Source: Desulfosoma sp.
GTDB taxonomy: Bacteria > Desulfobacterota > Syntrophobacteria > Syntrophobacterales > DSM-9756
Assembly: GCA_037481875.1 (NCBI GenBank)
Contig: JBBFKY010000008.1
Location: 62,001 to 126,000 of the forward strand
Direction: 5' to 3'
Length of the DNA: 64,000 bases
Below are positions 1 through 8,797 of the stretch, in pieces (the first letter of the stretch is position 1; each line of letters opens with the position of its first letter). The notes under the pieces are model-generated. The model was not told where the DNA came from. It saw nothing but the letters and a program-made list of their open reading frames with translations, and did no database searches. Made by a program: the position numbers and the translations under genes.

Positions 1-1
1 C

Positions 2-22
2 AAAAGGCCCTGTCCTTTTTTC
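2..22 (+). terminator. possible terminator of a gene left of the window
   Basis: AAAAGG (2-7) and CCTTTT (14-19) can pair around a 6-base loop and run into a T tract (16-21). This looks like a weak intrinsic terminator for a plus-strand gene outside the window. The six-pair stem is short, so the call is tentative. Confidence 0.3.
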
Positions 23-653
23 TCTTGCCCTAGAACCTTGTCCGAGAATAGTTTTTGGCTGTGGAAGCGCTTGCCTTACGTCCGCACAAAGAGCGGGTTG
101 GACACGCGCTCCCATCCCAGGGTGTAGCCCAGATTCAGGTTTATAGAGGCAAGGCGTCACCTGGGCTCTAGCTAAAAATGGCATTCGAGACAACGCTCAT
201 TGTGCTTTCTCGGACAGCCTCCTGGAAACTTTCCCGAAAACGGCCCTTCTTCCACGTGTTTCCCGGGCGGTTCAGGCTCAGGGCCCGCAGCGGCAGTCAC
301 TCCGGTTCCCTTGGAGCTTTTATTCGTGCGACACAAGGTCTCAACCCCCAAATCTCCTCTTTAGGACAAACCCGTATGGGCCATTTCCCCATCCCTTGAC
401 CAATCTTTATCTGTTGCGATAAGTATTGTGTAATTTCTCACGCATTCAGGAACCCAGAAGGCACGGCATGTTGCTGGAATTCGGAAAGGACCGTCATGAA
501 AGCGGGAAGGTCCTGCCACAAAGGTTCTGGGGAAAAGACGTCCCATACCGAGGCGCCGCGTTCTCACGGGCTATTCTTCGTGTCTTTCATGGCATTGGAT
601 TCCGTTCAGAAAACGGGAAGATTTGAAAGTCTATCCCAAGGAGGGCTGAAGCC
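23..653. other. upstream non-coding region of cooS
   Basis: About 630 bases precede cooS. The short open frames here overlap in several frames, have no recognisable domains and lack good ribosome binding sites, so I read the stretch as non-coding. It holds one weak sigma-70-like promoter (396-424). I found no convincing CooA-type palindrome (TGTC-N-GACA) and no riboswitch. Confidence 0.5.
396..424 (+). promoter_or_regulatory. possible sigma-70 promoter for the CO dehydrogenase operon
   Basis: TTGACC at 396-401 is a good -35 element. About 17 bases later lies the weak -10-like ATAAGT (419-424), in the AT-richest part of the region. It would give a leader of roughly 220 bases before cooS. The poor -10 makes this a guess. 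Confidence 0.25.
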
Positions 654-2537
654 ATGTTACTTAAGAAAGCAGAGATTCAGGCGCGAACCATCACCGAAGA
701 CGGGCAAATTTTCCTTCAGAAGGCCGCTCAGGATGGTTTGGAAACGGTGTGGGACCGTTACGAGGTTCAAAAACCCCAATGCGGATTTTGCGAACTGGGG
801 TTGAGCTGCCGTAACTGTTCCATGGGGCCATGCCGTATCGATCCCTTCGGAGAAGGGCCTCAGCGCGGTATTTGTGGAGCAGATGCGGATATTATTGTCG
901 CGCGTAATCTCGGGCGCATGATTGCCGCAGGTTCGGCATCTCATTCCGATCACGGACGGGATCTGGTGGAAGTGCTCCGTAAAGTAGGGGAAGGCTACGC
1001 TCCAGGATACACCATTCGCAGTGTGGAAAAACTGCAAAAAGTGGCCGCGGAATTCGGCATCGCCTCAGATGGCAAGACACCGTCCGCCCTCGCGGTGGAA
1101 CTTGCCTACGCCATGGAAGAGGAATTTGGAACTCGCAAAAAGGCTTTAACCTTTCTTGCTCGTGTTCCTGAAAAACGCCGAGCCATATGGAATAAGCTGG
1201 GCATCACGCCCCGAGGAATCGACCGGGAAACCTCGGAAATGATGCATCGAACTCACATGGGCGTGGACAACGACTGGCAAAGCCTCCTGCTCCACGGACT
1301 GCGTAACGCTCTTTCCGATGGTTGGGGAGGTTCCCTCATCGCCACGGAAATCTCCGATATTCTTTTCGGTATTCCCCAGCCTGTGACATCGGAAGTCAAC
1401 CTAGGGGTTTTGAAAGAGGACCAAGTGAACATCGTCCTCCATGGCCACAATCCCATTGTGTCTGAAATGATCTACGAAGCGGCTCAGGATTCGGAACTTT
1501 TGGCTTTGGCTTCTCAAAAAGGCGCTAAAGGTATCAACCTGGCTGGGCTGTGCTGCACGGGCAATGAACTGCTCATGCGTCGCGGAATCCCCATGGCCGG
1601 AAACCATCTTATGACGGAACTGGCTCTCAGCACCGGTCTGGTGGACATGATGCTTGTAGATTACCAGTGCATCATGCCATCCCTGGGCGAAATCGCCACC
1701 TGTTATCACACACTGATGATCTCCACGAGCGATAAAGCCAAGTATCCGCACATGGCTCACCATGAATTCCATCCGGAAACGGCTCAAGCCAAAGCCCGGG
1801 AACTGGTCCGACTGGCAGTGGAAAATTATGCCCGTCGTATTCCGGCAAAAATTCAACCCGCACCCAACGCTCCCACGAGAATGCTCGCCGGATTCAGTGT
1901 GGAAGCCATTGTCGCCGCTCTAGGAGGAAGCGTGACACCACTCATCGAAGCCATCAAATCGGGAGACATTCAAGGAGCGGTTGGCGTCGTAGGTTGTAAT
2001 AACCCAAAAATTCAGCACGATTCCGGCCATGTTACCCTCACACGACGCCTTATCCAAAACGACATCTTGGTGGTGGACACAGGGTGCGCAGCGGTCGCCC
2101 ACGCCAAGGCGGGACTGAAGGTTCCGGAAGCTGCAACCCAAGCCGGCCCGGGTCTTCAGCGAGTATGCAAGGCTCTTGGCATTCCGCCGGTTCTGCACAT
2201 GGGAAGCTGTGTAGACAATGTCCGCATTTTGAATTTGGCTGCCACATTGGCTAACACTTTGGGGACCGACATTTCTGATCTTCCTTTGGCTGCCGCAGCC
2301 CCTGAATGGTATTCGGAAAAAGCCGTTTCCATCGCTTGTTATGCGGTGGCTTCCGGTGTCTTTACTGTCCTCGGAACACCCCCGCCCATTTTCGGCAGCC
2401 CCAAAATTGTCAAACTGCTTACAGAAGACATCGAGGGACTGCTTGGAGCTTCTTTTGCCGTGGAACCCGATCCCGAGAAAGCGGCAGAACGCATTGTCAA
2501 TCATATTCGGCAAAAGAGGAAAGCCTTGGGCCTTTGA
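654..2537 (+). CDS. cooS: anaerobic NiFe carbon monoxide dehydrogenase catalytic subunit CooS
   Basis: Oxidises CO with water to CO2 and two low-potential electrons, in the cytoplasm. The 627-residue length is normal for monofunctional CooS. B-cluster cysteines are C52, C55, C60 and C74. Candidate C-cluster ligands are all present: His in HGHNP (263-267), C300/C301 in CCTGNE, C339, C448, C478 and C519. The surface D-cluster pair is C43-x2-C46 rather than the common C-x7-CC arrangement, because the position before C52 is serine. This is the form known from Desulfovibrio vulgaris, where it binds [2Fe-2S]. The gene heads a ferredoxin/formate-dehydrogenase operon. No cooC, cooT or cooJ nickel-insertion gene is in the window. 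Function is secure from the metal ligands; the electron acceptor is inferred from neighbours. Confidence 0.96.
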   Translation: MLLKKAEIQARTITEDGQIFLQKAAQDGLETVWDRYEVQKPQCGFCELGLSCRNCSMGPCRIDPFGEGPQRGICGADADIIVARNLGRMIAAGSASHSDHGRDLVEVLRKVGEGYAPGYTIRSVEKLQKVAAEFGIASDGKTPSALAVELAYAMEEEFGTRKKALTFLARVPEKRRAIWNKLGITPRGIDRETSEMMHRTHMGVDNDWQSLLLHGLRNALSDGWGGSLIATEISDILFGIPQPVTSEVNLGVLKEDQVNIVLHGHNPIVSEMIYEAAQDSELLALASQKGAKGINLAGLCCTGNELLMRRGIPMAGNHLMTELALSTGLVDMMLVDYQCIMPSLGEIATCYHTLMISTSDKAKYPHMAHHEFHPETAQAKARELVRLAVENYARRIPAKIQPAPNAPTRMLAGFSVEAIVAALGGSVTPLIEAIKSGDIQGAVGVVGCNNPKIQHDSGHVTLTRRLIQNDILVVDTGCAAVAHAKAGLKVPEAATQAGPGLQRVCKALGIPPVLHMGSCVDNVRILNLAATLANTLGTDISDLPLAAAAPEWYSEKAVSIACYAVASGVFTVLGTPPPIFGSPKIVKLLTEDIEGLLGASFAVEPDPEKAAERIVNHIRQKRKALGL

Positions 2538-2558
2538 TTCTGACAAGGGGAGAAGAAA

Positions 2559-3113
2559 ATGCCAGAAAGCATTCGAGAAAGGGTGATGGTTCGGTTTGAA
2601 CGTTGCGTGGGATGCCATTCTTGCGAGCTGGCCTGCCGAGTGGCACATTCTCGAAGTGGCTCACTCGCAGTGGCAATTTTGGAAGAGCCAAAGCCGAAGC
2701 GGCGCATCTTTGTGGAACAGGCGGCCGAGAGCCCCGCTCCTTTTCTGTGTCGGCACTGTGAAGATGCCCCCTGTGTTCGATGTTGTCCAACGGGAGCCCT
2801 CCGTTTTGACGAAGCAAGCGGCTTGGTGGTTTACGGCGTGGATCGCTGCATCGGCTGCCATGCTTGTGTCATGGCGTGTCCTTTTGGCGTGATCCAACCG
2901 GGAGCTGGGGATCTTTTCGTGGTCAAATGTGATCGATGTCCCGATAGAGACCTGCCGGCATGTGTGGAAGCCTGCCCAACCAAGGCCCTTGTTTTGGAAA
3001 GAGATTTTCTGCTGGATCGACGTCGTCGTACCGTGCGTCGTTTCGTGGAGGCAGCCCGAACGGCGGGCACCGAAGCTGATTTTGTGGCAACCGGGAGCAT
3101 CGGAAACCCATGA
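2559..3113 (+). CDS. cooF: CooF/HycB-type ferredoxin with four [4Fe-4S] clusters
   Basis: A 184-residue electron-transfer protein with the cysteine pattern of four [4Fe-4S] clusters: CVGCHSCELAC near the N terminus, CRHCEDAPCVRCCP, CIGCHACVMACP, and CDRCPDRDLPACVEACP. This layout is that of CooF and HycB. GGGGAGAAGAAA precedes the ATG. It starts 21 bases after cooS and its stop overlaps the start of the formate-dehydrogenase-like gene by four bases, so the three are almost certainly one transcript. It probably takes electrons from the CooS B/D clusters. Whether it hands them to the next gene product or to another pool cannot be read from sequence. Confidence 0.9.
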   Translation: MPESIRERVMVRFERCVGCHSCELACRVAHSRSGSLAVAILEEPKPKRRIFVEQAAESPAPFLCRHCEDAPCVRCCPTGALRFDEASGLVVYGVDRCIGCHACVMACPFGVIQPGAGDLFVVKCDRCPDRDLPACVEACPTKALVLERDFLLDRRRRTVRRFVEAARTAGTEADFVATGSIGNP

Positions 3114-5161
3114 AAACTGTTCGCACCGTTTGTCCTTATTGCGCGGTCGGTTGTCATTTGGATCTCGTCGTGGAAAACGGCCGGATCACGGGATTGGAGT
3201 ACGCCCTTGATGCTCCCATCAATGCCGGCCGTCTTTGTGCCAAGGGACATGCAGCTTTAGATATTCTTTCCCATCCACAACGCCTGACACACCCACTTCG
3301 ACGCTCTCCTTCAGGTTGGAAACGGGTTTCATGGGATGAAGCCTTGGATACGGCCGCCGAACAAATTCAAAGGATCCTTTCGACCCATGGCCCTCAGTCC
3401 TTGGCCTTTCTTGCCACAGCCAAAGGCACCAATGAAGAAAACTATTTAGTGCAAAAGCTGGCGCGTGTTCTAGGAACCCATAACGTGGATCATTGCGCCC
3501 GACTATGCCATGCCAGCACCTTGACAGGTCTCGGTCCTATGCTCGGCATGGGGGCAGCAACCAATCCCCTATGGGATCTTGCTCGATCCCATTGCCTCTT
3601 TTTCGTGGGGTCCAACCTGGCTGAAAATCATCCGGTAGCCTTTCAGTGGGTTCAGAAGGCGAAAGACGCCGGTGCTCGTATCCTTGTGGCGGATCCTCGA
3701 CGCACGCCAACCGCCTGGATCGCCGACCTTTACCTGCCGGTGCGTCCCGGCACCGATTTGGCACTCTTTGCTGCCATGCTGCACGTCATCTTTCAGGAAG
3801 GTCTTCAGAACGATCGCTTTATCGCCGACAGGACCACCGGCGTGGAAGCTCTGCGAGCTTCGGTCATGCGAACCGACCCTCACTGGGCCGCCCGGATCAC
3901 CGGTGTTCCCGCTCGAGATATTGTGAGAGCGGCACGACTCTATGCGACTGCCTCAAAAGCGGCCCTTATCTACTGTATGGGAGTCACCCAGCATGTTTTC
4001 GGCACGGAAACAGTTCGTGCCTGCGCCGCTCTCGCTTTGGTCACCGGTCATGTAGGCAAGGAAGGCTCAGGCCTTTTCCCCGTGCGCGGTCAGGACAACG
4101 TGCAAGGTGCCTGTGACATGGGAGCGTTAAGCGGCCTTCTTCCTGGGTATCGGCCTGTGACAGATGCTGAAGCTCGAAGCTTCTTTGAAAAAGCTTGGGG
4201 CCTACCCTCGGGAACTCTGCCTACCACAGCCGGGCTCACGGTCACTGAAATCGAACAGGCCGCAGGGAAAACCATTCAAAGCCTTATCGCCATAGGAGAA
4301 AACCCGGTGGTGACCAGTCCCAACAGCTCGAAAACTCGGGAAGCTCTCCAGCGTTTGCCATTTTTCCTTGTAGTGGACCTGTTCTTGACAGAAACGGCCG
4401 AGTTGGCTCACCTGGTGCTTCCCGCTGCAGCCTGGGCGGAGAAGAGCGGCTCTCGCACCAACACCGACCGAAGAGTGCAGTGGTCTTCGCAAGTTGTCCC
4501 TCCCCCGGGAGAAGCTCGGCCGGATTGGGCCATTCTTGTCTCGCTGGCGCATCGGCTGGGATTAGCAAAATATTTTCCCTATGAAAGTCCGGAAGATGTT
4601 TTGGAAGAGATTCGACATGCGGTACCGGCTTATAAGGGAATAACGCCGGAAAGGCTTCGTCAAAGCACCTGCGGCATCCCATGGCCATGCCCCGATGAGG
4701 CTCACCCCGGGACACCTGTGCTGTACGAAAACCGTTTCGCAACAGAAGACGGATTGGCCAAGCTTTACCCCTTGGAATTTGCCGGTTTGCCTGAAACACC
4801 CGACGCCGATTATCCTTTTTGCCTCACCACCGGCCGAATGACATTGCACTATAACAGTGGGGCCATGACACGACGCACGGAAAGCCTCCTTTCCCGAGCC
4901 CCATATCTTACCGTGGAAGTGCACCCTGAAGACGCCGCCCGTGAGGGTCTGAAGTCTCAAGACCATGTCTGGGTTATCACTCGCCGAGGATCGATAAAAG
5001 CTCAGGTGCACCTCACCCGAGCCATCACACCCGGCGTCGTTTTTATCCCCTTTCATTTTCCTGAAACCAACCGACTCACCCAAGATGTCTTGGATCCTCA
5101 GGCGAAAATTCCAGAATACAAATCGGCCGCGTGCCGATTGGAAAAAGTGATCGAGGGCTAG
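3110..5161 (+). CDS. fdhF: FdhF-like molybdopterin (Mo/W) formate dehydrogenase catalytic subunit, Cys form
   Basis: A 683-residue bis-molybdopterin oxidoreductase resembling the soluble formate dehydrogenase of formate hydrogen lyase. An N-terminal [4Fe-4S] site is formed by C8, C11, C15 and C43. The metal-ligand region reads DHCARLCHAST: C133 sits where E. coli FdhF has selenocysteine, followed by the conserved histidine H134. No in-frame TGA is present, so this is a cysteine enzyme. The C-terminal half carries the dinucleotide-binding fold (LTTGRMTLHYNSG). It overlaps the upstream ferredoxin by four bases and is followed three bases later by another ferredoxin. There is no signal peptide, so it is cytoplasmic. 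Formate/CO2 chemistry is the best reading, but related reductases cannot be excluded. Confidence 0.88.
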   Translation: MKTVRTVCPYCAVGCHLDLVVENGRITGLEYALDAPINAGRLCAKGHAALDILSHPQRLTHPLRRSPSGWKRVSWDEALDTAAEQIQRILSTHGPQSLAFLATAKGTNEENYLVQKLARVLGTHNVDHCARLCHASTLTGLGPMLGMGAATNPLWDLARSHCLFFVGSNLAENHPVAFQWVQKAKDAGARILVADPRRTPTAWIADLYLPVRPGTDLALFAAMLHVIFQEGLQNDRFIADRTTGVEALRASVMRTDPHWAARITGVPARDIVRAARLYATASKAALIYCMGVTQHVFGTETVRACAALALVTGHVGKEGSGLFPVRGQDNVQGACDMGALSGLLPGYRPVTDAEARSFFEKAWGLPSGTLPTTAGLTVTEIEQAAGKTIQSLIAIGENPVVTSPNSSKTREALQRLPFFLVVDLFLTETAELAHLVLPAAAWAEKSGSRTNTDRRVQWSSQVVPPPGEARPDWAILVSLAHRLGLAKYFPYESPEDVLEEIRHAVPAYKGITPERLRQSTCGIPWPCPDEAHPGTPVLYENRFATEDGLAKLYPLEFAGLPETPDADYPFCLTTGRMTLHYNSGAMTRRTESLLSRAPYLTVEVHPEDAAREGLKSQDHVWVITRRGSIKAQVHLTRAITPGVVFIPFHFPETNRLTQDVLDPQAKIPEYKSAACRLEKVIEG

Positions 5162-5164
5162 ACC

Positions 5165-5668
5165 ATGAACGCCTTTCTTTATGTAGACTTTCGGCGTTGC
5201 ACCGCATGCTTTGCCTGTGAAGCCGCTTGCGAGGCGGCTCATGGAACCCCTTCCCGCCTTCATCTAGCCTTTGCCGAAGGGCTTCCAGCACCGCTCATGT
5301 GCCGCCATTGCCAAAACAGCCCATGTGTCGTCGTCTGTCCGGAACAGGCGCTTCAGTGGAATGAAAGCAACGGTGTTGTGTTCCTGGAGGATCGATGCAC
5401 ACGTTGCGGCTGGTGTGCCGTCGCCTGTCCCTTTGGAGTCTTGACCGTTAACCCCTTTGAGGCTTCAGGGCTGTTGAAATGCGACCTGTGTTCCAACCGC
5501 CGCCGACAAGGAAAACAACCCGCATGTGTGCTCACCTGCCCGACGGGAGCTATCAGGGATGATCCAGACGTTGCCCTTAAGCAACGTCGCGTGTCTCAAA
5601 ACCTTGCAACAATCATGGAACCCCGTACGTTGAGCTTTGGGACGAAAACTCGACAGGCACCTCGATAA
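5165..5668 (+). CDS. HycB/HydN-type 4Fe-4S ferredoxin
   Basis: A 167-residue ferredoxin with four cluster motifs: CTACFACEAAC, CRHCQNSPCVVVCP, CTRCGWCAVACP, and CDLC followed by CVLTCP. It starts three bases after the formate-dehydrogenase-like gene, an arrangement matching FdhF-HycB partners in formate hydrogen lyase and related complexes. It is a paralogue of the 2559-3113 ferredoxin, so the catalytic subunit sits between two similar electron carriers. No hydrogenase gene is nearby. The likely job is electron transfer to or from the molybdopterin enzyme. Confidence 0.88.
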   Translation: MNAFLYVDFRRCTACFACEAACEAAHGTPSRLHLAFAEGLPAPLMCRHCQNSPCVVVCPEQALQWNESNGVVFLEDRCTRCGWCAVACPFGVLTVNPFEASGLLKCDLCSNRRRQGKQPACVLTCPTGAIRDDPDVALKQRRVSQNLATIMEPRTLSFGTKTRQAPR

Positions 5669-5698
5669 ACCGGCGTTAAGCTCCTAAAGGATTCTAAC

Positions 5699-6151
5699 AT
5701 GAAAACACCAACACAAAGGCAACGGCTTGTGATTAACGTGGAAAAATGCTGCGGGTGTTTTGCCTGTGTTGCAGCATGCCCTGAAAAAGGGATTGCATTT
5801 CATGATGAAGGTACTCAAAGGCTTTTTTCGGCTCCATGGTTCTGCGAAGCTCTGTGCGACGCCTGCCAAAAGGTCTGCCCCGTCGACGCCATTGTCTTGA
5901 AGCCCTTAGAAGATTCCCAGGAAAGCCCCGTGTCTATGACCTTCACATGGTCCATAAGCCTCATGCCGTGCCGAAAATGCGGCCAACCTCACACAACGGA
6001 CAAACTTCGTCGTCTTCTCGAAGAAAAACTCAAGGAGCTTATAGAATCCTCCGAGATACCTCCTGACTGGATGCCTCTTTGTCCGCCATGTCGGCGTGAA
6101 GAAGAAGCGCACCGTTTGCGAGCTGCCACCCGCACCTTCCCATGGCCATAA
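5699..6151 (+). CDS. two-cluster 4Fe-4S protein with C-terminal CxxC pairs
   Basis: 150 residues. The N-terminal half has two ferredoxin motifs, CCGCFACVAACPEKG and CDACQKVCPVDA. The second half carries CRKCG and CPPCR separated by a charged helix, which could form a zinc-ribbon-like or extra Fe-S site. AAAGGA precedes the ATG by seven bases. It closes the CO/formate operon, 30 bases after the previous gene. It could be a third electron carrier or a cluster-bearing assembly partner. I do not recognise the C-terminal part as a named family. Confidence 0.75.
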   Translation: MKTPTQRQRLVINVEKCCGCFACVAACPEKGIAFHDEGTQRLFSAPWFCEALCDACQKVCPVDAIVLKPLEDSQESPVSMTFTWSISLMPCRKCGQPHTTDKLRRLLEEKLKELIESSEIPPDWMPLCPPCRREEEAHRLRAATRTFPWP

Positions 6152-6246
6152 AGGCGCTCCGGTACGCATCCTCTATGACAACCAACGCAAACCGCTCTTT
6201 CCCGCGGCGCGACAGAACAAGGTCAGAAAACGCGTCGATGGAAGAA

Positions 6247-6783
6247 CTATAAGAGATTAAAAGATTTCAGAATTTGGCGCAGATCTCCGTCCTTTTGGGA
6301 ATATTCTTGAAGGGCGAGAACGATCCGGCGGACAATACCTTCCCTTTCCAGATGATCTATTGTCTGCCGTCGAGCTTCGTGAATGATGGTTCTTCGATCC
6401 CAATAAGCAAAGGCAATCACGGCAACAACCAAGGTCGTGAAAATACCTGCAAGAATATAGAGGAAGTGGATGAGCTGCTCAAAACGCTTATCCACCGATT
6501 CAAAACGCCTGTCCATCGTTTCCCGATGCTCTTCGAAACGCCTGTCCACAGACTCAAAGCGCTTGTTCATGTCTTCTCGAAGCTCTTCAAAACGCTTGTT
6601 GGTGTCTTGACGAAGCGTCTCGATGGCTTTGGTCGTTTCCTCGACACGAAACTGAAGTGCGGTCAAGGTCTGCCGGTCTTTTTCCGTAAAACCGGTTTGC
6701 GCTTGCAGAACTGAGACCGAAGAACAGATTAAAAGCACCGTCGGCACCCAAGCTCGCCAGCAAAATGTTCGGAACGTTTTCAT
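6247..6783 (-). CDS. coiled-coil membrane protein of unknown function
   Basis: 178 residues. It begins with a signal-peptide-like segment (WVPTVLLICSSVSVLQA), followed by a long charged coiled coil built of imperfect tandem units such as KRFEELREDMNKRFESVDRR. Next comes one transmembrane helix (FLYILAGIFTTLVVAVIAFAY) and a basic tail. AAGGAG lies eight bases before the ATG. Similar small proteins with an R/KRFE coiled coil plus one helix are common in Desulfobacterota and cyanobacteria and have no established role. It is divergent from the iclR gene and convergent with the CO/formate operon, so it is an independent unit. Confidence 0.7.
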   Translation of the reverse strand: MKTFRTFCWRAWVPTVLLICSSVSVLQAQTGFTEKDRQTLTALQFRVEETTKAIETLRQDTNKRFEELREDMNKRFESVDRRFEEHRETMDRRFESVDKRFEQLIHFLYILAGIFTTLVVAVIAFAYWDRRTIIHEARRQTIDHLEREGIVRRIVLALQEYSQKDGDLRQILKSFNLL

Positions 6784-6964
6784 GGCAAGGCTCCTTGATC
6801 AGGCAAGGCCCATTTCCGATTTTGTGTAACTATACGAGTTAGGCAAAAAATGGGCAATGGGGAAGGATCGGCCATGCAAAACAACGAGGCAATTCGCGAC
6901 CGCACCGCGTGCAAAAATTTCTTCATGGCTTGTGTGCCCAAAGACGGTTCTTTGAGGAATCGGC

Positions 6965-6993
6965 TTGACACCTTTCCAACTATTTTCTACTTA
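6965..6993 (+). promoter_or_regulatory. possible promoter of the iclR-led operon
   Basis: A perfect -35 hexamer TTGACA (6965-6970) lies 17 bases before the weak -10-like TACTTA (6988-6993), about 55 bases ahead of the iclR start. The -35 is convincing and the -10 is not. Confidence 0.3.
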
Positions 6994-7047
6994 GCAGAAC
7001 CATCCTTTGCACTGTGAAATTCATTAAACCCTTTGGGAGTGATCAGC

Positions 7048-7878
7048 ATGATGCCAAAAGTGACGATTCCGGAGGACGAGTCTCGGACGTTTATTCAGTC
7101 CCTTGCTCGGGGCATGGCGGTGCTGGAAGTGTTGTCTCAGGCCGATAGACCCCTTAACCTGACAGAGATTGCCCAAGCTGTGGGCCTGAACAAGGTGACC
7201 GTTTCTCGGTTTTGTTACACGTGGGTACGATTGGGTTACGTGCACAGAACCCCGGACAAATACTATCACTTGGCTCCGAAGATGCTCAGCCTTGGCTATG
7301 CAGCCTTGAGTCGCATGGATATTCGGCAGGTGGCCGAGCCTTACCTTCAGGAATTGTCCCGATCTTTGGAAGAAACAGTGAACATGGCCGTCCGGGAAGG
7401 CATGGAAATTCTTTACGTGGATCGGTATGTCACCGAGCCCATCATGAAGCACCCGCTCCATATCGGTGCTCGGCTGCCCATTCATTGCACGTCCATGGGA
7501 AAAGCGATCCTGGCGTTCTTACCAGCCAAGGAACGTGAGGAGCTTCTGCAGCAGTTGCCTCTTTATGGCCTGACACATCGAACCATCACCTCTCGAGACG
7601 CATTTCAGAAGGAGCTGGATCTCATAAGGCGTCAAGGCTATGCGGTCAACGATGAGGAGCTTTCGGTGGGGTTGCGTTCCATCGCCATGCCGGTTCTCAA
7701 ACGCGGCAAACCGGTAGCGGCGGTCAATGTGGCTGTGCCCACAAGCCGTTACACGGTGGAGGCTTTGGTAGCAAAATGCCTGCCTCGGTTAAAGGAAACG
7801 GTTCACACCATTTCGGATCTTTTGGCCAAGCAGGTCTCCGTTCGACGCGTTCATCGGCAGCGAGAGGGAGATGCATGA
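7048..7878 (+). CDS. IclR-family transcriptional regulator
   Basis: 276 residues with an N-terminal winged helix-turn-helix (LTEIAQAVGLNKVTVSRFCY) and the C-terminal IclR effector-binding domain (HCTSMGKAILAFL, GYAVNDEE). GGGAG about eight bases upstream supports the ATG at 7048; a TTG at 7033 and an ATG at 7051 are alternatives. The stop overlaps the next start by four bases, so the regulator is the first gene of the catabolic operon it probably controls. IclR proteins commonly sense a small organic acid or CoA-pathway intermediate. The ligand here is unknown. Confidence 0.9.
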   Translation: MMPKVTIPEDESRTFIQSLARGMAVLEVLSQADRPLNLTEIAQAVGLNKVTVSRFCYTWVRLGYVHRTPDKYYHLAPKMLSLGYAALSRMDIRQVAEPYLQELSRSLEETVNMAVREGMEILYVDRYVTEPIMKHPLHIGARLPIHCTSMGKAILAFLPAKEREELLQQLPLYGLTHRTITSRDAFQKELDLIRRQGYAVNDEELSVGLRSIAMPVLKRGKPVAAVNVAVPTSRYTVEALVAKCLPRLKETVHTISDLLAKQVSVRRVHRQREGDA

Positions 7879-8711
7879 AAAAATTGGTGATTACCGTCGC
7901 GCCCACGGGCTCCTTGCCCGTAAAAGCTAAGACTCCCCATGTGCCCATCACTCCCAAGGAAATCGTGGAATGCGCACTGCGTTGTGAATCTGCGGGAGCG
8001 GCTATGGTTCACGTGCATGTGCGCGACCCCGAAACGCAGGCTCCCTCACCGCGCTTCGACCTGTTCCAGGAGGTGGTCGAAGACCTTCGAGGACGATCTC
8101 GGCTGATCATTCAAATTTCCACAGGCGGGCGTGCCGGCATGGGCTATGAAGAGCGCAGCGAGCGTCTTGCCCTATGCCCGGAAATGGCCAGCTTGACCAC
8201 GGGATCCGTAAATTTTCCTGATTCCGTGTACGTTAACAGCCCGAGCCTCATTGAAAAATTGGCTTCCGACATGCTTCGTTACGGCATCAAGCCGGAGATG
8301 GAAATCTTCGACACGAGCATGATCGCCAACGCTTTGGATTTGTGGGCCCGCGGCCTGGCGCAGGCACCCCTTCACTTCAACTTTGTCATGGGCCTCAAGG
8401 GGGCCATTCCCGCCACTGCGGAAAACCTGATCCATCTCAAAGCTAGCCTTCCTTCCGATGCCACCTGGACGGTTTCGGGCATTGGTGCCGCGCAGTTGCC
8501 CATGAACGTTCTAGGGATTGTCATGGGCGGGCACGTTCGCGTGGGGTTGGAAGACAACATTTACTACCGAAAGGGGGAACTGGCGTCCAACGAGCAACTG
8601 GTGGAGCGAATCGTGCGAATTGCCAGGGAACTGGGCCGGGAGGTGGCGACACCCGACGAAGCACGCTCCATACTCGGACTCACAAGGGCAAGCTCCGTCA
8701 TTGCCCAATGA
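7875..8711 (+). CDS. beta-keto acid cleavage enzyme (BKACE / DUF849 family)
   Basis: 278 residues of the family typified by 3-keto-5-aminohexanoate cleavage enzyme, which condenses a beta-keto acid with acetyl-CoA to give acetoacetate and a new acyl-CoA. The zinc-site motif HVHVRDP is near residue 50, the second-site ISTGG and GSVNF follow, and the glutamate in RVGLEDNIYY occupies the usual third metal-ligand position. GAGAGGGAGATGC precedes the ATG, which overlaps the iclR stop. BKACE members act on many substrates, and lysine fermentation is only one. The adjacent Liv importer suggests the substrate derives from an imported amino-acid-like or carboxylate compound. Confidence 0.88.
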   Translation: MKKLVITVAPTGSLPVKAKTPHVPITPKEIVECALRCESAGAAMVHVHVRDPETQAPSPRFDLFQEVVEDLRGRSRLIIQISTGGRAGMGYEERSERLALCPEMASLTTGSVNFPDSVYVNSPSLIEKLASDMLRYGIKPEMEIFDTSMIANALDLWARGLAQAPLHFNFVMGLKGAIPATAENLIHLKASLPSDATWTVSGIGAAQLPMNVLGIVMGGHVRVGLEDNIYYRKGELASNEQLVERIVRIARELGREVATPDEARSILGLTRASSVIAQ

Positions 8712-8797
8712 CGGTAAAGTGGATGGGAAGCATCGTGTGGAGGGAGAGGTCGAATCTTTCCCTTCGTTTTATGGGCTCAACAGGAAGGAGGCTTCGA

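Noticed and set aside
459-475. sigma-54-like sequence upstream of cooS (AGGCACGGCATGTTGCT)
   Set aside because: The -24 and -12 elements look good, but the spacing between GG and GC is 11 bases. Sigma-54 tolerates only ten, so I do not call it a promoter.
3110-5161. possible selenocysteine enzyme (formate dehydrogenase)
   Set aside because: The position occupied by selenocysteine in FdhF is a normal Cys codon (C133), and there is no in-frame TGA in the reading frame.
6460-6620. Tandem DNA repeat resembling a CRISPR-like array
   Set aside because: The repeats are imperfect and encode the coiled-coil heptads of the 6247-6783 protein. There are no unique spacers and no cas genes.
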